Source: Siphonodentalium dalli | Taxonomy: Eukaryota; Mollusca; Scaphopoda; Gadilida; Siphonodentaliidae | Length of the DNA: 64,000 nucleotides | Assembly: GCA_032622095.1 (NCBI GenBank) | Contig: CP136068.1 | Span: forward strand, 120,453,509 to 120,517,508 | Direction of reading: 5' to 3' | Shown here: positions 12,195 through 24,260 of the stretch, piece after piece | Layout of the letters: the number at the start of each line of letters is the position of its first letter | How positions within the stretch are numbered: the first letter of the stretch is position 1 | The notes under the pieces: generated by a model | Told to the model about the DNA's origin: nothing | The model's input: only the letters and a program-made list of their open reading frames with translations | Databases searched by the model: none | Position numbers and translations under genes: made by a program

Positions 12195-12312
12195 GGAGGT
12201 AGGGTGCGGACCGGACCGCAAACCAAAAAAAAACGGTCTGGACCACGGACCGGATCGGACCGCCGTCATTGGACCGGTCCACACTTGGCGGTCTGGTAAT
12301 GTACCGGTTCGA
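12195..12312. repeat. GGACCG/CGGTCC-rich self-complementary tract
   Basis: Short words such as GGACCGGACCGC, GGACCGGATCGG and GGACCGGTCCAC cluster here and again at 58866-58992 and 59675-59762. Dense GGTCCG words of this kind are common as subterminal repeats of hAT transposons; the 58.86 kb tract begins TAGTGATGCGGACC, which resembles a hAT terminus. No transposase is visible, so hAT membership is only a suggestion. Confidence 0.4.
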
Positions 12313-14850
12313 AAAACTTTAATACATAGATGTATGCCTTGCTTAAGTACTTGCCCTACTGGGTTAACTGCTACCGAACTCTGCATGAAGCCCCATTCGC
12401 CAGCCAATACACAACGTCGCAAATGTCTGGTCGCCTGGTGTCAGATCACATATAGCAGCTCGTGAGATACATATTCTTTTATGTCGACATCAAGCGACAG
12501 TGAGTACCGCCTCTGTCTTTTGATTCCACCGACTTCAGAGAATGCCCTGATCGGCACTTGCCCGAATTAGTGCCTATATGCGTCCGGTCCGCACCCATAT
12601 TGGAGGGGACCCGATGTGGGCGGAGCAGCGAGTGCGTTACAATTGTTAAGCCCCTGTATGTGTTTCTGCCATTTGCAAAGAATGCATGTATTTTGTCAGT
12701 GTGTTCTTCAATTACTTGTTATTGGTTCATGAAACAGACTGCGTGCAGGTGGAACATTTTATAATTAAAATACAGACTGGGCGACTATTTGGTCATCCTG
12801 ATATTTCCACCGATTTCGTCAAACTTTGGGGGCGCATGGGTGCCCAATTGCAATTGGGAAAAAACTTGTGTTGGAGGGGTGGGTGTCCGAGATCGCGGAC
12901 AGGAAAAAAAAATCGGGGTACTGTGTTCCAAAAATAAAAAACAAACAAACAAAACAAAAATTTCAACACTCTGTATCCTGGATTTTGTTCTTGACCCCCC
13001 CCCCCGGATATATATATGCTACATGTCCAACTCATACTCTAGAAACCGAACCGAACACCAAATATTCACTGGGGAAATAACATCCATAACAGTAAAATCT
13101 CAACATAAATTCCATTCTGAAAATTTCATGGCAGACTGTTCTCTAACTGTTAACCAAGTTGCCAATGATTTGCACCGCACCCACTGTATCAACGCACTTG
13201 GCAGCGGGTGGTCGATAGAGCTAGACGCACTGAATTAGGAGCAGTGGCGATACAAATTAGTTCAAAAGCCAACATAATTCAATGAATAGCCAATTATCGT
13301 AGAGCCATTAGTATAGATCTGATGCGAAGCTTGTCAGACATGTCAAATAAATAATGCTGTTTTCTTGAATTATTCAATTTTAATAACTGTTATATCACGA
13401 GTCACATTCGGTATGATTGCATGCACGTTGCACAATTTATTTAATGCACTGCAGTTTTGTTTAGTTCGATAAGTTTCCGTGCCGCACGCAAGGGGCCAAC
13501 ATAATTCTCAAGTTAAAAAACGAGGTGATTGATCGATCGTGGATATTAACCGTTTTTTGCTAAAAACAATAGCTTATCATTTACACTCCACACGTCCCCT
13601 CCCTATACTGCATATCAGACTCACCCAAACGTTTAATATGTCACCTCACACTCTTATCTATACCGATATATACTTCGTTCCGCTATATTAAATATATTTT
13701 CAATCAATTTATTTCTATTACTCCATATGAACAAAAATCTCATTTTCTATATATCTATCAATCCAGCCCACACTGTGAGTAGCTGAGTAACATATATACC
13801 AACAACGATCGTCTAAAATTATTATGAACACAATTACCTAATATTATGTAATCATTCTCACAGTGTGGACTTGTTCACACGCAATCGGAAACGACCCCCA
13901 TAAGCTTTATGCTTGATGTCGGATCCCCTCCATACAACCAATATTCATGCTGCATATTTTGTACCATGTATTGTATTTGAATTATATATATATGGAATAA
14001 ATACTGTTGACATCAACCCTTGCTTTGCTCATTGACGAGTAGTTGCCCCTTATATAGGAACTATTCGTGTTTGGTCACTTGACCGGAGGCAACTATGACT
14101 TCTATTTTAAGACACGGACAACAGATCTACACATTTTACCCAGTACTCTATAAATATCTCTCATATACTGTTCTATATTAGTGAATGTTGACAGATTTGA
14201 TGTTGTGGAATGTAGATATAAAAATAAATGATGATCGGTCACATTCGTTAGACTGCTCTGAGTACATATATTTCTGCTTCTAGAAAAGGTCACAAAATCA
14301 ATACATCACTATTACGTTACATTAACTGTTTAATTACACATAAATCACACGATTCAAGATAAACAGAAAGGATAAAACTGCGTTATTTTTCTGTTTCTGG
14401 GCACCCAAAAAGTATAAATTTAACCGTTGTATGAGACCCTGCTTTCGCTTGCCCTCGTGCAAGATATATTAGAGATTCGTACATCTATTATAAAAAGTGC
14501 CCCTTATATTCTGAAAGAATTCTTCATTGCATAATTCGAGAGCTTGTTCAATCTTATAAGACTACTATTTTCCACAAAGTAAATTTCATTCGATTTTGTC
14601 CCTTTTGGTGGCCATTTTGGGACAGACATTCTACCTATATGGTTTACGACTAATCATTGTTTATATGTCTTTTGTTTTATTAGTAATTTGGTATTACTTG
14701 GTCACCTACCACAGAAATTCAGAATTGTTCAATACCGACTGCCATCATGGACGCCATCTTGGACTACAAAGAGAGCATATAGTCCTCTTTAAAATGGAAT
14801 AAAAACAAATTTGTCCAATTTTTTTCTAGATTGACCATAATATTTATCGA
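12313..14850. other. Intergenic, low-complexity C-runs and AT-rich sequence
   Basis: A C-run at 12996-13008 and AAACAAAC-type runs at 12940-12960 lie in an otherwise unrecognised stretch. Frames here (up to 149 codons at 12789-13238) overlap one another and contain homopolymer-coded stretches. I support no gene. Confidence 0.3.
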
Positions 14851-14859
14851 CCAGACTAT

Positions 14860-15340
14860 TCTTGCAATTTTGCCCGGGGAATGGCCAAATGAGTTATTTC
14901 TTAAATTCTATATAAGTCGACAAAGGGCTCATGCAAAAATCATTGTCCGAACCCATATTCGAACTGTATTTTTGGTAGAGAAACAAACGTACCAATCCAG
15001 GTTGTCTTAATTCAGCTCTGATAAAACCCAAACTAGACTTATTGATCGGAAACGAAAATGTTATAAAATTGGGTAAATTCGAAAAAGGCCAATAACTCAT
15101 GCAAAAGTCAATAGAGACCTTTCGCAAAATCACTATTACGGATAGGTCATATTGTCCTAGTAAGGTGGACACCATCACAATTTACCTACGATTGTTACCC
15201 GTGCGTAAATATCGAACTTTTGGCCGTATACTGGCAGGAAATTGTCCATATCCGTAATCTAATTGTGATTTTGCAGAAAAACACGCATACCAACTTCAGT
15301 TTCGAGCAAATAAGAGTTTGTATTGGGACCGGCCATCTTA
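14860..15340. repeat. Dispersed repeat with CCATATTCGAAC core, related to 28.1-29.1 kb
   Basis: The words CCATATTCGAAC, 'aataactcatgc' and 'acaaacgtaccaa' match the monomers of the array at 28.1-29.1 kb. At least two partial monomers (around 14930-15080 and 15090-15300) are visible. Family unknown; such monomers are often carried by non-autonomous Helitrons or satellites. Confidence 0.45.
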
Positions 15341-15345
15341 CCTAT

Positions 15346-15437
15346 CACTCTAAATTTACCATATACAGGGGATGTCGCTCTAAATTTACCATATACAGGG
15401 AATGTCACTCTAAATTTACCATATACAGGGGATGTCA
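15346..15437. repeat. Minisatellite, three 30 bp units
   Basis: The unit CACTCTAAATTTACCATATA plus about ten more bases (CAGGGRATGT) is repeated three times with one or two substitutions. Confidence 0.85.
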
Positions 15438-15554
15438 GGAAGACAGTCTCGTCAGATTATACCCCCCCCCCCCCATTATACAAAATCATTTGTTAGTGGT
15501 TTTCCACTTATTATGTATGTATATATACATTATGTGTATATATATATGTGTATA

Positions 15555-16105
15555 TATATCAGGGGGGGGGGGGTCGGAAAAAAATTTCAGGCACGTATGG
15601 CATTTTTTCCCTTTCGATCATTTTTTGTACCCACACACCCCTACCGCCAATTTTTTTTCCGTTTTCGGCAGTTTTTTCCGACCACCATTTTTTGACACCA
15701 ACCCCCCCTTTTAACACTAAAACAGATATTTGCGGGGGGGGGATTCACTGTAAACAGCTGTACATATGAATTCCTGTGCATACTATTTATCATGGATGTT
15801 AACATGGACATGTAAATAGGAATGAGTCATTTTGAGGTCATTCGGCCAAAAAAACATGGCTGCCAGCGGCCATCTTGGATTTCAAAATTTGCAACAAAAT
15901 ACAACACGATAACTGCCTGCAGTCAGTTTACCAGTTAGAATTACATTATTTCTCTCATTCAAAGTGGTTTTGAAGCCCAACTCATTGCCAAAACACTAAA
16001 AAAAATAGCAGGAAATTTTTTTTTAGTTGCGGAAAAAATTGCTTGTTGGTGGCTTTGACCACCCACCCACCCCGGCTTATGTGCCGGAATTTTTTTTTTC
16101 ACTGA
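15555..16105 (+). repeat. Dispersed G/C-run element containing one 'aatccaagatggc' monomer
   Basis: The block begins with a G-run (about 15561-15572), contains T-rich text with 'cccacacacccct' and 'ccgttttcggcag', a G-run at 15736-15744, then a piece of the satellite found at 57.0-58.4 kb (here in reverse complement: 'catggctgccagcggcc', 'ggatttcaaaattt'), and ends with 'accacccacccaccccggc'. The same order in opposite orientation is at about 44165-44690. Homopolymer ends and the lack of an ORF suggest a non-autonomous mobile or segmentally duplicated repeat. Confidence 0.55.
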
Positions 16106-16113
16106 ACTTGAAA

Positions 16114-16557
16114 TTAAAGGTACTCAATCCGATTCGACGGTCCCCATATCATCAGATTCCAGTAACAACAACAAAATTTGAAATGCCGCTTCAGTTATCA
16201 GAATCGATTAATTGCCCAAAAATAATGCTAACCACAGTCAACTGTAGTATAAAATTGCCCAAAACCTGTTATTTATCAACGTTTTGTTCAACGAAATTTT
16301 GCCGGTTGTCAAATATCTGACACAAAAAGCCACTGGATTTTAGAGTTATCGATCTTCGACCGCTATATGGTCAGATAAGTTCTTCTCGTCGACAGTTTAC
16401 TGGACCACATAAAATTAAAATAATAAATTTCAAACATCGTTATCTGATCACTCCTATCTTTGATGGGTGGGTTCCTCGACTCGAATCAAATATTTTTTAC
16501 CCCCGAAGCCAAGGAAATAGTAATTTGCGATCGTTAATTCGGATTGAGTACCTTTAA
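16114..16557. mobile_element. TTAA-flanked MITE, family 1, canonical copy
   Basis: TTAA plus AGGTACTCAATCCGA opens the element and TCGGATTGAGTACCT plus TTAA closes it, giving 444 bp with duplications. The interior is shared with the copies at 36.3 kb and 56.5 kb (words such as AATTGCCCAAAA, CTTCTCGTCGAC and CGACTCGAATCAAATATTTT). No coding capacity. This copy gives the clearest boundaries for the family. Confidence 0.8.
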
Positions 16558-16559
16558 GT

Positions 16560-18000
16560 GTCGACATTGACATACGCACACACGGTCTTATTTTTTGGAA
16601 GGAACATTAAATATGCTCCTTGTAATATATCTCTGATATATATGCATAGCGTTAATAGACACACATTGTAGTGTGACTTATACATACAGCAGAAACCCTG
16701 TTTTAATCTGAAGTGTATGTCCTCAGAAAATTAATTCAACAGGAAGTTCATAATCACATATTCCTTGAATTGATATAGTCGTTTCAATTAAATATTTGGC
16801 CGAGATGGTCAACAAAAACAAGACACTGCACAGAAAAATCCATGCAAAGGTGGCTTTCTTAGTTTTCTGAGATGGCTTAATAAAAACGATAGCACGATAT
16901 CAGCTGGTCTGCAATGACTGGACAAAACCTGTCAGATTTAAATATATATCATCCTGTTTATATCTGATCTAATATGATGGAGATACAGGTATGGGAGTGT
17001 ATTACCCTATACAGACCATAACATCAGTATAAATGAATAGGCAAAACCTGTTAGATGTAGATATTGTTCACTTCATGCTACTTCATAGGCATAATAAAGA
17101 TCATTGAAACATAACCTATATATGTATATGTACAATGACCTAGTATCACAAATCGAAAATTGACACAGATGTATTTTTACTCTATTAAGTGCTACACCTC
17201 TGTAACAAAAGAATGGACAAAACAAGTTCCATGAGACTATCCCTTTCCCTCCCAATAGTGGTTCATAAGAATACCAACGATAATTGACATCAGACCTATG
17301 ATGGCTGAGATACAGCGCTGTAAAAATGTTATGGATCGACAGACGTACGAAACTTATTTCTATAACCCAAGCCAACTTCGTCTGCAGGGTATAAGGCCAA
17401 AGAAAAATGAACGTCAACGTTTGAGTTTACAACTTTACATATAAGAAAATAGTCGGTTTAAAAGTTTTTCATTTGACATATTATTATGGGTTTCCGTGTC
17501 TTCTGCGAGATTTCAATAACATAAATTAAGATTTTCTTTGTATGAACTGTAGTAAACACATTTCTTTGACAGATAACAACCGTTTTTGAGACATTGAAAA
17601 CTATCTATATTTGTATGAGACAATTAAGGAAAGAGAACCAGATTCACACTTGGGACAACATTGGTCTCTCAAAATACCAATATTGAGAATTTGGATTGAA
17701 ACCAATTAGTTATCCTATAAAGCCTTTCTGAACCATATGTCATTTATATACAAACAAACAAACAAACAAACAGCAAACTAAAGACGCCAGGCAGTCAATG
17801 CATGTGAACAGCTCAAGTTTCTCGTGATGCGCCAGCCAAGGTCATTCAACAGGGCTGAATTTCAATTAAACTGCTATCCATCGCTTTGTTTACATTGGAG
17901 AATATCATTGATATCTATATAACAAGAAAACCATTGTCAGAAATGGTTAACGCCCTCAATATAATATTATATAAGTATATAATTATATAATATAACATAT
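16560..18000. other. Intergenic sequence with short local repeats
   Basis: Short related phrases such as GACAAAACCTGTCAGAT (16919) and GGCAAAACCTGTTAGAT (17040) occur, and a (CAAA)n run lies at about 17751-17771. No gene is supported. Confidence 0.35.
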
Positions 18001-18001
18001 A

Positions 18002-18120
18002 TTGGTTTCAATTCAATTTCAATTTATTTTTATAAACTCATGGTCTAATTTGACATTTATGAGTACTATTGTACTCATTTACAATTACAGACTAACATAA
18101 ATACATATCAAATATATATC
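18002..18120 (-). mobile_element. Probable short 3' end of a non-LTR element with (ATTGA)n-like tail
   Basis: TTTCAATTCAATTTCAATTT at about 18005 is, on the minus strand, a short AATTGA-type tail of the sort seen at 3' ends of CR1/L2-like elements. The following 100 bp would be the 3' UTR. No coding part remains. Confidence 0.35.
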
Positions 18121-18450
18121 AAATATGGGGAATACACAGAAGAAAGTATCTATCAATATAAATATGAATATCATCCAGGAGGTGTACCCGTACATGTGTT
18201 AACGAAAGCTACTGCGGATTATACAACGGAGGACAAGTATAAAATATTCACTGTGTTATAGAGAACTTGGACTTTGAAATAACATCTACAACGAGTACGC
18301 GATCTTAGTATTTATCACCTCGTGATGTGAGGCTATGTGAGAGTATACCAATAAGAAAACAGTGTCCTGGCCATGTTGCCGCATATAGTATTCGCATACG
18401 ATTCAAAGAAGTTACATTCAGAGCATTTGTTTTCATTTCCCAGATTGACA

Positions 18451-20256
18451 ATGTTCTTTCGAATCAACCGTGGACCTATCGTACTGATTTTAATGTTTTC
18501 ATCTTATTTTTCAAATGTTGGAGTAGAGGCAATACATGGTACATTCGATGACACGATTGCTGAAACTTTCTTCAGCGTTTATGCAGATTCATCTGCAGTT
18601 GAATCCCAGAATACTAGTCTGTGGGACGGATTTTTCGGAAAAGATATTAATTTTAAGTGGTTGTTAAATTTAATTTCCGGCATACCATCTGACGAAAGCA
18701 CTGACAGGTATGCCTTGGATGATTACCAACTGTTCAACGTGTCTGAGTTGTGTCAGAAAGACGTTGACGAGATTAAAGATGGGGTTCACAACCGCACGCG
18801 ATGGTCCCTTCAAATGATCGACAGTAGTTTTAAACCGAAAGCTGGAATTCTAACCGGAAATGTGAAATGGACCGGGGACTATGAAGAGTGCTTTACAACA
18901 GAACACAGTTATAGAGTGAACGATTCTTCTAGAACGTTCAGTGGACGATACTGTGGTCTGGTTGTTCACTTTAAAACTCTCGGAAATCGGGTCTTTATGC
19001 TTGAAGGTGCGGATAATGCAGCAAAATTTTCGTTCCATGTTGGTTTGTGCGTTCCAGAAAGCTGTAACGGGAATGATATCGTGAATGTCATACACAATTA
19101 TTTAGAGCAATCGTCAATCAAAAAGCAAGTCGCGGTCGAATTTGGACATTGCGAAGCTCACGGATCAAGCTACACAATCAAAGCAATAGTTGCGTTGGCT
19201 GTATCGGGGACGATTACGCTTCTCATGGTTATAGGAACACTAAACGACATCAGTCTCTTGTACAAGACACAGAAGGAAACTCAACAGGATGGAACAGTAA
19301 ACGCACCCTCTCTTTCGTCTCACGACATATCGCACGAGTCAAGCAAGTTCCAAGTGACAAAACAACCAAGGAAGAAACGAGTCGGGATATTCGAAAAGGT
19401 TTTGTTGGCCTTTTCAGTTTACACCAACACAAAAAAGATCTTTGATTCAACAGGAGGTAACAGCACGCTAAAATGTGTCCATGGTATCCGTTGTTTAAGT
19501 ATGACATGGGTGATGGTAGGACACACCTATAAAAATGGTGTAAGTGTTTTGATGGATTTACCCCTCGCGAATTCTTGGACACACAGATTTGCTTTCCAAG
19601 TGGTCGACAATGAAACAGTGTCAGTTGACTCATTCTTTGCGCTAAGTGGTCTTCTTCTGACGTACTTGACATTGTCTGAGATGAAGCCGAAAAATGGGCG
19701 TATACACTGGGTCATGTTTTACTTCCATCGGTACTATCGTCTGACAATGCCATACGCGTTAGTCATGCTATTCTATGCGCCATTGTATCACCATTGGTAT
19801 TATGGACCTTTCTGGTCAGACAAAAGCCCAAGGGCCTGCAGCGAAAACTGGTGGCACAACTTATTGTACATAAACAACATAGTAAACGGTCCTGACTGCA
19901 TGGGCGTGACCTGGTATCTCGGAAACGACATGCAATTTTTCGTACTCAGTCCGCTGATTATCGTACCCGTGTATTTCTGGCCTCGAATTGGTTATGCCGT
20001 TTGGACTGTATTTCTATTAACTACTACAATAACCGCCGGAGTTATCTCCAATGTGAATATGTTTACACCCAGTGATCTGGGAATACACCATAAAGTTCCT
20101 CATGGTATGCATCCGAAATTCAATGACTACTACCAGAAACCCTGGTGCAGAATGGGACCATACCTTGTTGGCATTCTTTATTCTCATGAGAAGATGTGCC
20201 TATCCCATGACATTCCCCTGGTCAGGTGGCCGACCTGTGCCAATTTCCCTACATAA
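18451..20256 (+). CDS. NRF-6-like membrane acyltransferase (NRF domain + acyltransferase-3), 3' incomplete
   Basis: I chose the ATG at 18451 because it places a signal peptide (FRINRGPIVLILMFSSYF, residues 3-20) at the N-terminus; the frame is also open from an ATG at 18373. From 18451 the protein has 601 residues. About 98-230 form the cysteine-rich NRF domain (CQKDVDEIKDG, GRYCGL, LCVPESC). A membrane segment lies at about 243-263, followed by a polar loop. From 343 the acyltransferase-3 fold begins: HGIRCLSMTWVMVGH with the conserved His at 358, FFALSGLLLTY, FYFHRYYRLTMPYA, GVTWYLGNDMQFF and KPWCRMGPYLVGIL. Known relatives (nose resistant to fluoxetine protein 6, C. elegans) are multi-pass proteins implicated in lipid or drug transport across epithelia. 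After about residue 576 the family match stops and roughly 120-150 residues with several membrane spans are missing, so an intron or truncation lies near 20180. More than 1.7 kb without an intron is notable. Confidence 0.85.
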   Translation: MFFRINRGPIVLILMFSSYFSNVGVEAIHGTFDDTIAETFFSVYADSSAVESQNTSLWDGFFGKDINFKWLLNLISGIPSDESTDRYALDDYQLFNVSELCQKDVDEIKDGVHNRTRWSLQMIDSSFKPKAGILTGNVKWTGDYEECFTTEHSYRVNDSSRTFSGRYCGLVVHFKTLGNRVFMLEGADNAAKFSFHVGLCVPESCNGNDIVNVIHNYLEQSSIKKQVAVEFGHCEAHGSSYTIKAIVALAVSGTITLLMVIGTLNDISLLYKTQKETQQDGTVNAPSLSSHDISHESSKFQVTKQPRKKRVGIFEKVLLAFSVYTNTKKIFDSTGGNSTLKCVHGIRCLSMTWVMVGHTYKNGVSVLMDLPLANSWTHRFAFQVVDNETVSVDSFFALSGLLLTYLTLSEMKPKNGRIHWVMFYFHRYYRLTMPYALVMLFYAPLYHHWYYGPFWSDKSPRACSENWWHNLLYINNIVNGPDCMGVTWYLGNDMQFFVLSPLIIVPVYFWPRIGYAVWTVFLLTTTITAGVISNVNMFTPSDLGIHHKVPHGMHPKFNDYYQKPWCRMGPYLVGILYSHEKMCLSHDIPLVRWPTCANFPT

Positions 20257-21300
20257 GGAACGATCTTTATTGATCATATTTGCCCCTTTAAGTCGCATGA
20301 GATCAACGGCATCAATCTCGTGACACCCTACAGGTCAATTATCCACGTGTTTTAATTATTCCGTTTAAAACATCTGATATCAACGGGACCTATCTAATAT
20401 AAGATTAGCTACACCTGTGACATCCTGTATGATGTTAATTGCACCACTTATCATCAATTTCGGATGTTACATTGCCTTCATATTTTACTAGTATATGCCT
20501 TATATTATGGGGCGGTAAGTTTCAAATATAACACAATCGTCTACTTTGTGATCGTTAAATTTGTCACGAATGCCATTGTCAGTGTGAAGATTTTTTTTTT
20601 TCGACAAATCAATCAAAATTACCGCAACTTGTTTTCAGTTTGTGTATATGTAGCCTACGAAGAGGGTGACTTCCATTTCTCATTAATCATTCGAAAATCT
20701 TTCACTAGCATAAAGGGTGTTGCATTGTATCATCAAAACACTCTTTCCACGCACCGGTCTACCCCGATTCAAAATATTCGGATATTCTAAAACCGGGTGA
20801 ACTAGAATGTACGCAATACCTGTTTTAATTCTTGCGTTGCCTCCATCTTATATATTGTTATTGCCTGATAGCCCAACCCTCCCCCAATAAAGCACTACGA
20901 TCACATACCACCTCTTGCCCACCGGTTTGCCTATAACTGGGATCGGCCCTTTGTGGCCGAATCCTATTGTAATGATTAATATTATGACTTATCGGGCAAG
21001 AGTTGGTGTGTTCTATACGCGTGCAGTAAGTACAAAGGGAAAGAAACTAAAATATGTTGTGTTCACTTATATAGCCTTCTGTCATTCCTTGCACTACGTT
21101 CCATTGGTATAACGCAAAACTTGACTTTCCTCATTGTTCTGAAGTATTATATGCTGAATAACGATAGTATACTTCCCAAATATATTTTTGATAGGAATAA
21201 TTTCAGAGTCACTACAAACTTTAGCAAACTTTCCTTCAATGTTGCAATAAACACAATATCTCGATAATCACTAGTAACTTTATCACACTTATATATGTCG
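20257..21300. other. Downstream region of the NRF-6-like exon, no recognised exons
   Basis: If the gene continues, its remaining acyltransferase exons should lie here or beyond, but no frame shows the expected family motifs. A hydrophobic frame at about 20464-20650 is not convincing. AATAAA occurs at about 20885. Confidence 0.3.
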
Positions 21301-22391
21301 TGCAATTTATGAAATAATGAAAAGTTTATTAATGAAATCTGGGAGCGTTCACCCAAATCCTGGACCAAACGCACCTACACTGTCGATTATGTGCCTCAAT
21401 GTACAAAGCCTATTGCCAAAGATTGATACCATTATTGCCGAATGTCAAAATTATGATATACTTGCATTTACTGAGACCTGGCTATCAGATTCAACCTCGG
21501 ACGAGGAGTTGACTATACCGGGATTCAACAGCCCTGGACGACTTAATCGTCCTACTCTCGGTGGAGTTATTGCGATTTATGTCCGCAACTCACTTCATTT
21601 CAAAAGGCGAAAAGATATCGAAATACTCGGCCTTGAACATATGTGGTTAGAAATATTCACGCCTACGAACAGTTTCCTTTTTGGAACCTTCTATAGATCT
21701 CCGAATTCACCTGTAGAACTCTGGGATAAAATATAAACCTCACTTGATGGAGCGATGGATACAAAAGATTCCAGAAATCACACAATTATTACCGGAGATT
21801 TCAATTGTAACCAACTGTGCACTGAACCAAAACAAACAAGATATATATATGTGGGAAGTTTGGTATGAAACAGCTTATAGAACAACCAACCTACTTCACT
21901 GAAAAATCCCGATCACTCTTAGACCTGTTTTTCTCAAATAAACCGGATTTTGTACAGTCGTGTGAGATTTTAGATGCTTTTTTTGCAGAATTGGTTCGAT
22001 ATCACTGCCCAATCGTACTTACTTTAAATATTTGTAAAGCGACATCGAACCGATTCATCAAAAGAAGAATATGGAAATACAACGAGGCAAATTTCAGTGC
22101 AATGAATGAAGAATTGCAAACGTTGAAACATGTGAAGTATACAGAACTTGCGACGGTGGTAACTAACAAAATAAATGAAGTCGCGATAAAACACATTCCA
22201 AAAAAATTTGTTACAATTAGAACAGATGAACCCGAATGAATGTCAGGCCACATTCGTCTCCTTATGAGACAACGCAAACGATTATATGCCAAAGCAAAAC
22301 AGAATACGACATTAAATGCATGGGCTAAATATAAAACCAAGCGAAATTAAGTAATATCATCTATCAGAACTGCCAAGCGACTGATTCCTCA

Positions 22392-23483
22392 GTGTGGTGG
22401 AAAACTCTTAATAGACTCATGGCCCCAGACCACAAACATATTCCGTCACTTTGCGAGGACAACAACGTATACACAGATAACAATTCTAAATCAGAAATAT
22501 TAAATAATTATTTTTGCTCTACATCGTCCCTGCCCGAATCTGACAAAAAAGAACCACCGCTATTATCTAGATCTAAAAATTGTACATTGAAACTTATTAA
22601 GATTACACACAAAGATGTATTGGAATCCCTGACAAGTGTTAAAGTAGCAAAGGCCAGTAGCGATGACGGTATCAGCCCAAAAATTCTAAAGAATTGCGCA
22701 ACGGCCCTAGCAAGTCCTATGTGCTATATATTTAACGAATTGTTAAAACATTCCTATTTCCCTGATGAGTGGAAGAGAGCAAACGTTTGTCCCATATTTA
22801 AAAAAGGAGATCCAAGTATGCCATCGAATTATCGTCCGATTTCATTGCTAAGTTGCCTCTCAAAAATATTTGAGAAATGTATCTTTCGACATTTATCAAA
22901 ATACTTATACGAAAATAAGCTCCTAACAGATTTACAATCGGGTTTCACTCCAAATGACAGTACCGTATTCCAACTAACAGACATATATCATTATCTTATT
23001 TCATCTTTAGACGAAGGAAAAGAAATAAGGTGTCTTGTCTGTGACATCAGCAAAGCTTTTGATAAAGTTTGGCATAAGGGATTATTGTCCAAACTAAGTA
23101 ACCTAGGTGTGTGTGAAAACACATACGACATTTTGAAAAATTATTTGGAAAATCGACAACAAAGAGTCATTTTGGAAACTACCCAGTCGTCTTGGAAATC
23201 TGTAGAATCTGGTGTCCCCCAATGGTAAATACTGGGTCCCCTACTATTCTTGATATACATCAATGATATAGCAGACGATATAACAAGTAATATCCGACTT
23301 TTTGCAGACGATACCTCCCCTTTTCTAGCAGTAGAAGATCCCATAATGGCTGCTGACATCCTAAACAAAGATATATCGAAAATACACGACTGGTCTAACA
23401 AATGGCTCGTTAAATTTAACCCATCCAAAACTGAATCCCTCTTAGTTAGCAGGAAAGAAATTAAACCTAACCTTATATTCTGA
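22392..23483 (+). pseudogene. Reverse transcriptase domain of the CR1/L2-like element
   Basis: This is the best preserved coding block of the retrotransposon. Fingers and palm motifs run in order: KRANVCPIFKKGD, NYRPISLLSCLSKIFEK, LQSGFTPNDST, CLVCDISKAFDKVW (first catalytic Asp), then a premature stop at 23226-23228, and FADDTSPF (second and third catalytic Asp), with SRKEIKPNL at the break. RT would copy the element RNA at a nicked chromosomal target (target-primed reverse transcription). The stop between the palm motifs and the following insertion exclude activity. Confidence 0.8.
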
Positions 23484-23767
23484 CGACAACCTCTATAAAA
23501 TAAAATGATTTAGTTCTTGAGAAAATTGATAAATCCTCTTAGGGTATATATCAATTGTTTACACAGTCTGAACTCTAACTGTCTCATCAGACCCCAACAT
23601 ATAACATATTTGTATTTAATATATACTATTATAATTATAATATGTATATACTGTTGTGTATTATATTGATTCAACTTGTAAACATATCCATAATATGTAT
23701 TCATGTACACATGTATAACCTGAACTGTCAAAATAAAATCTAATCTAATCTAATCTAATCTAAGCCA
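23474..23767 (+). mobile_element. Nested 5'-truncated non-LTR 3' end with (TAATC)n tail
   Basis: Between codons for SRKEIKPNL and the resuming frame at about 23768 lies about 290 bp of AT-rich sequence ending in AAATAAAATCTAATCTAATC, that is, about five TAATC units before the host frame resumes at GCCACCCCC. A microsatellite tail and the lack of coding sequence fit a very short, 5'-truncated CR1/L2-like insertion into the older element. A flanking CCTAA/TCTAA match may be the target duplication. Confidence 0.6.
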
Positions 23768-23957
23768 CCCCCATCTCAAAATGGCAAATCAGCCAATATG
23801 CGAAGTAGCGACACATAAACACCCAGGTCTAACCTTTAGTTCCGATGGTAAATGGAAATACCATATCGCAGATATTGAAAAACGAGCTTATAGTAGGCTG
23901 TCCCTGCTGAGGAGGCATAAATTTAACCTTGACAGGAGGTCACTAGAAAGAAATATA

Positions 23958-24260
23958 AAGATAATCCACTGGGCGACTGTATTATTATGGTTATTTCGTA
24001 CTGAGTATAAATCGTACCGATAGAGTCACGATAGTACAACAAAGATTAGCACATGTGTTTACGTCACCGGTGTACTTGTGGGGGGCGTGATGTTGCTTGG
24101 TACGCAGATTTTCATATTCTGTGGTCGATCGATAATCCACTGGGCGACTGTATTATTATGGTTATTTCGTACTGAGTATAAATCGTACCGATAGAGTCAC
24201 GATAGTACAACAAAGATTAGCACATGTGTTTACGTCACCGGTGTACTTGTGGGGGCATGT
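23958..24260. repeat. Direct duplication of ~122 bp
   Basis: The segment from 'ataatccactgggcgactg' through 'cggtgtacttgtggggg' at about 23959-24081 is repeated with no seen change at about 24131-24253, with about 50 bp between. It straddles the point where the CR1/L2-like frame is lost. Confidence 0.85.

Noticed and set aside
12789-13238. 149-codon frame at 12.8-13.2 kb
   Set aside because: It crosses homopolymer C and A runs and overlaps four other frames; no domain.
15346-15437. Possible CRISPR-like repeat (30 bp units)
   Set aside because: Only three adjacent units with no spacers, in a eukaryotic context; an ordinary minisatellite.
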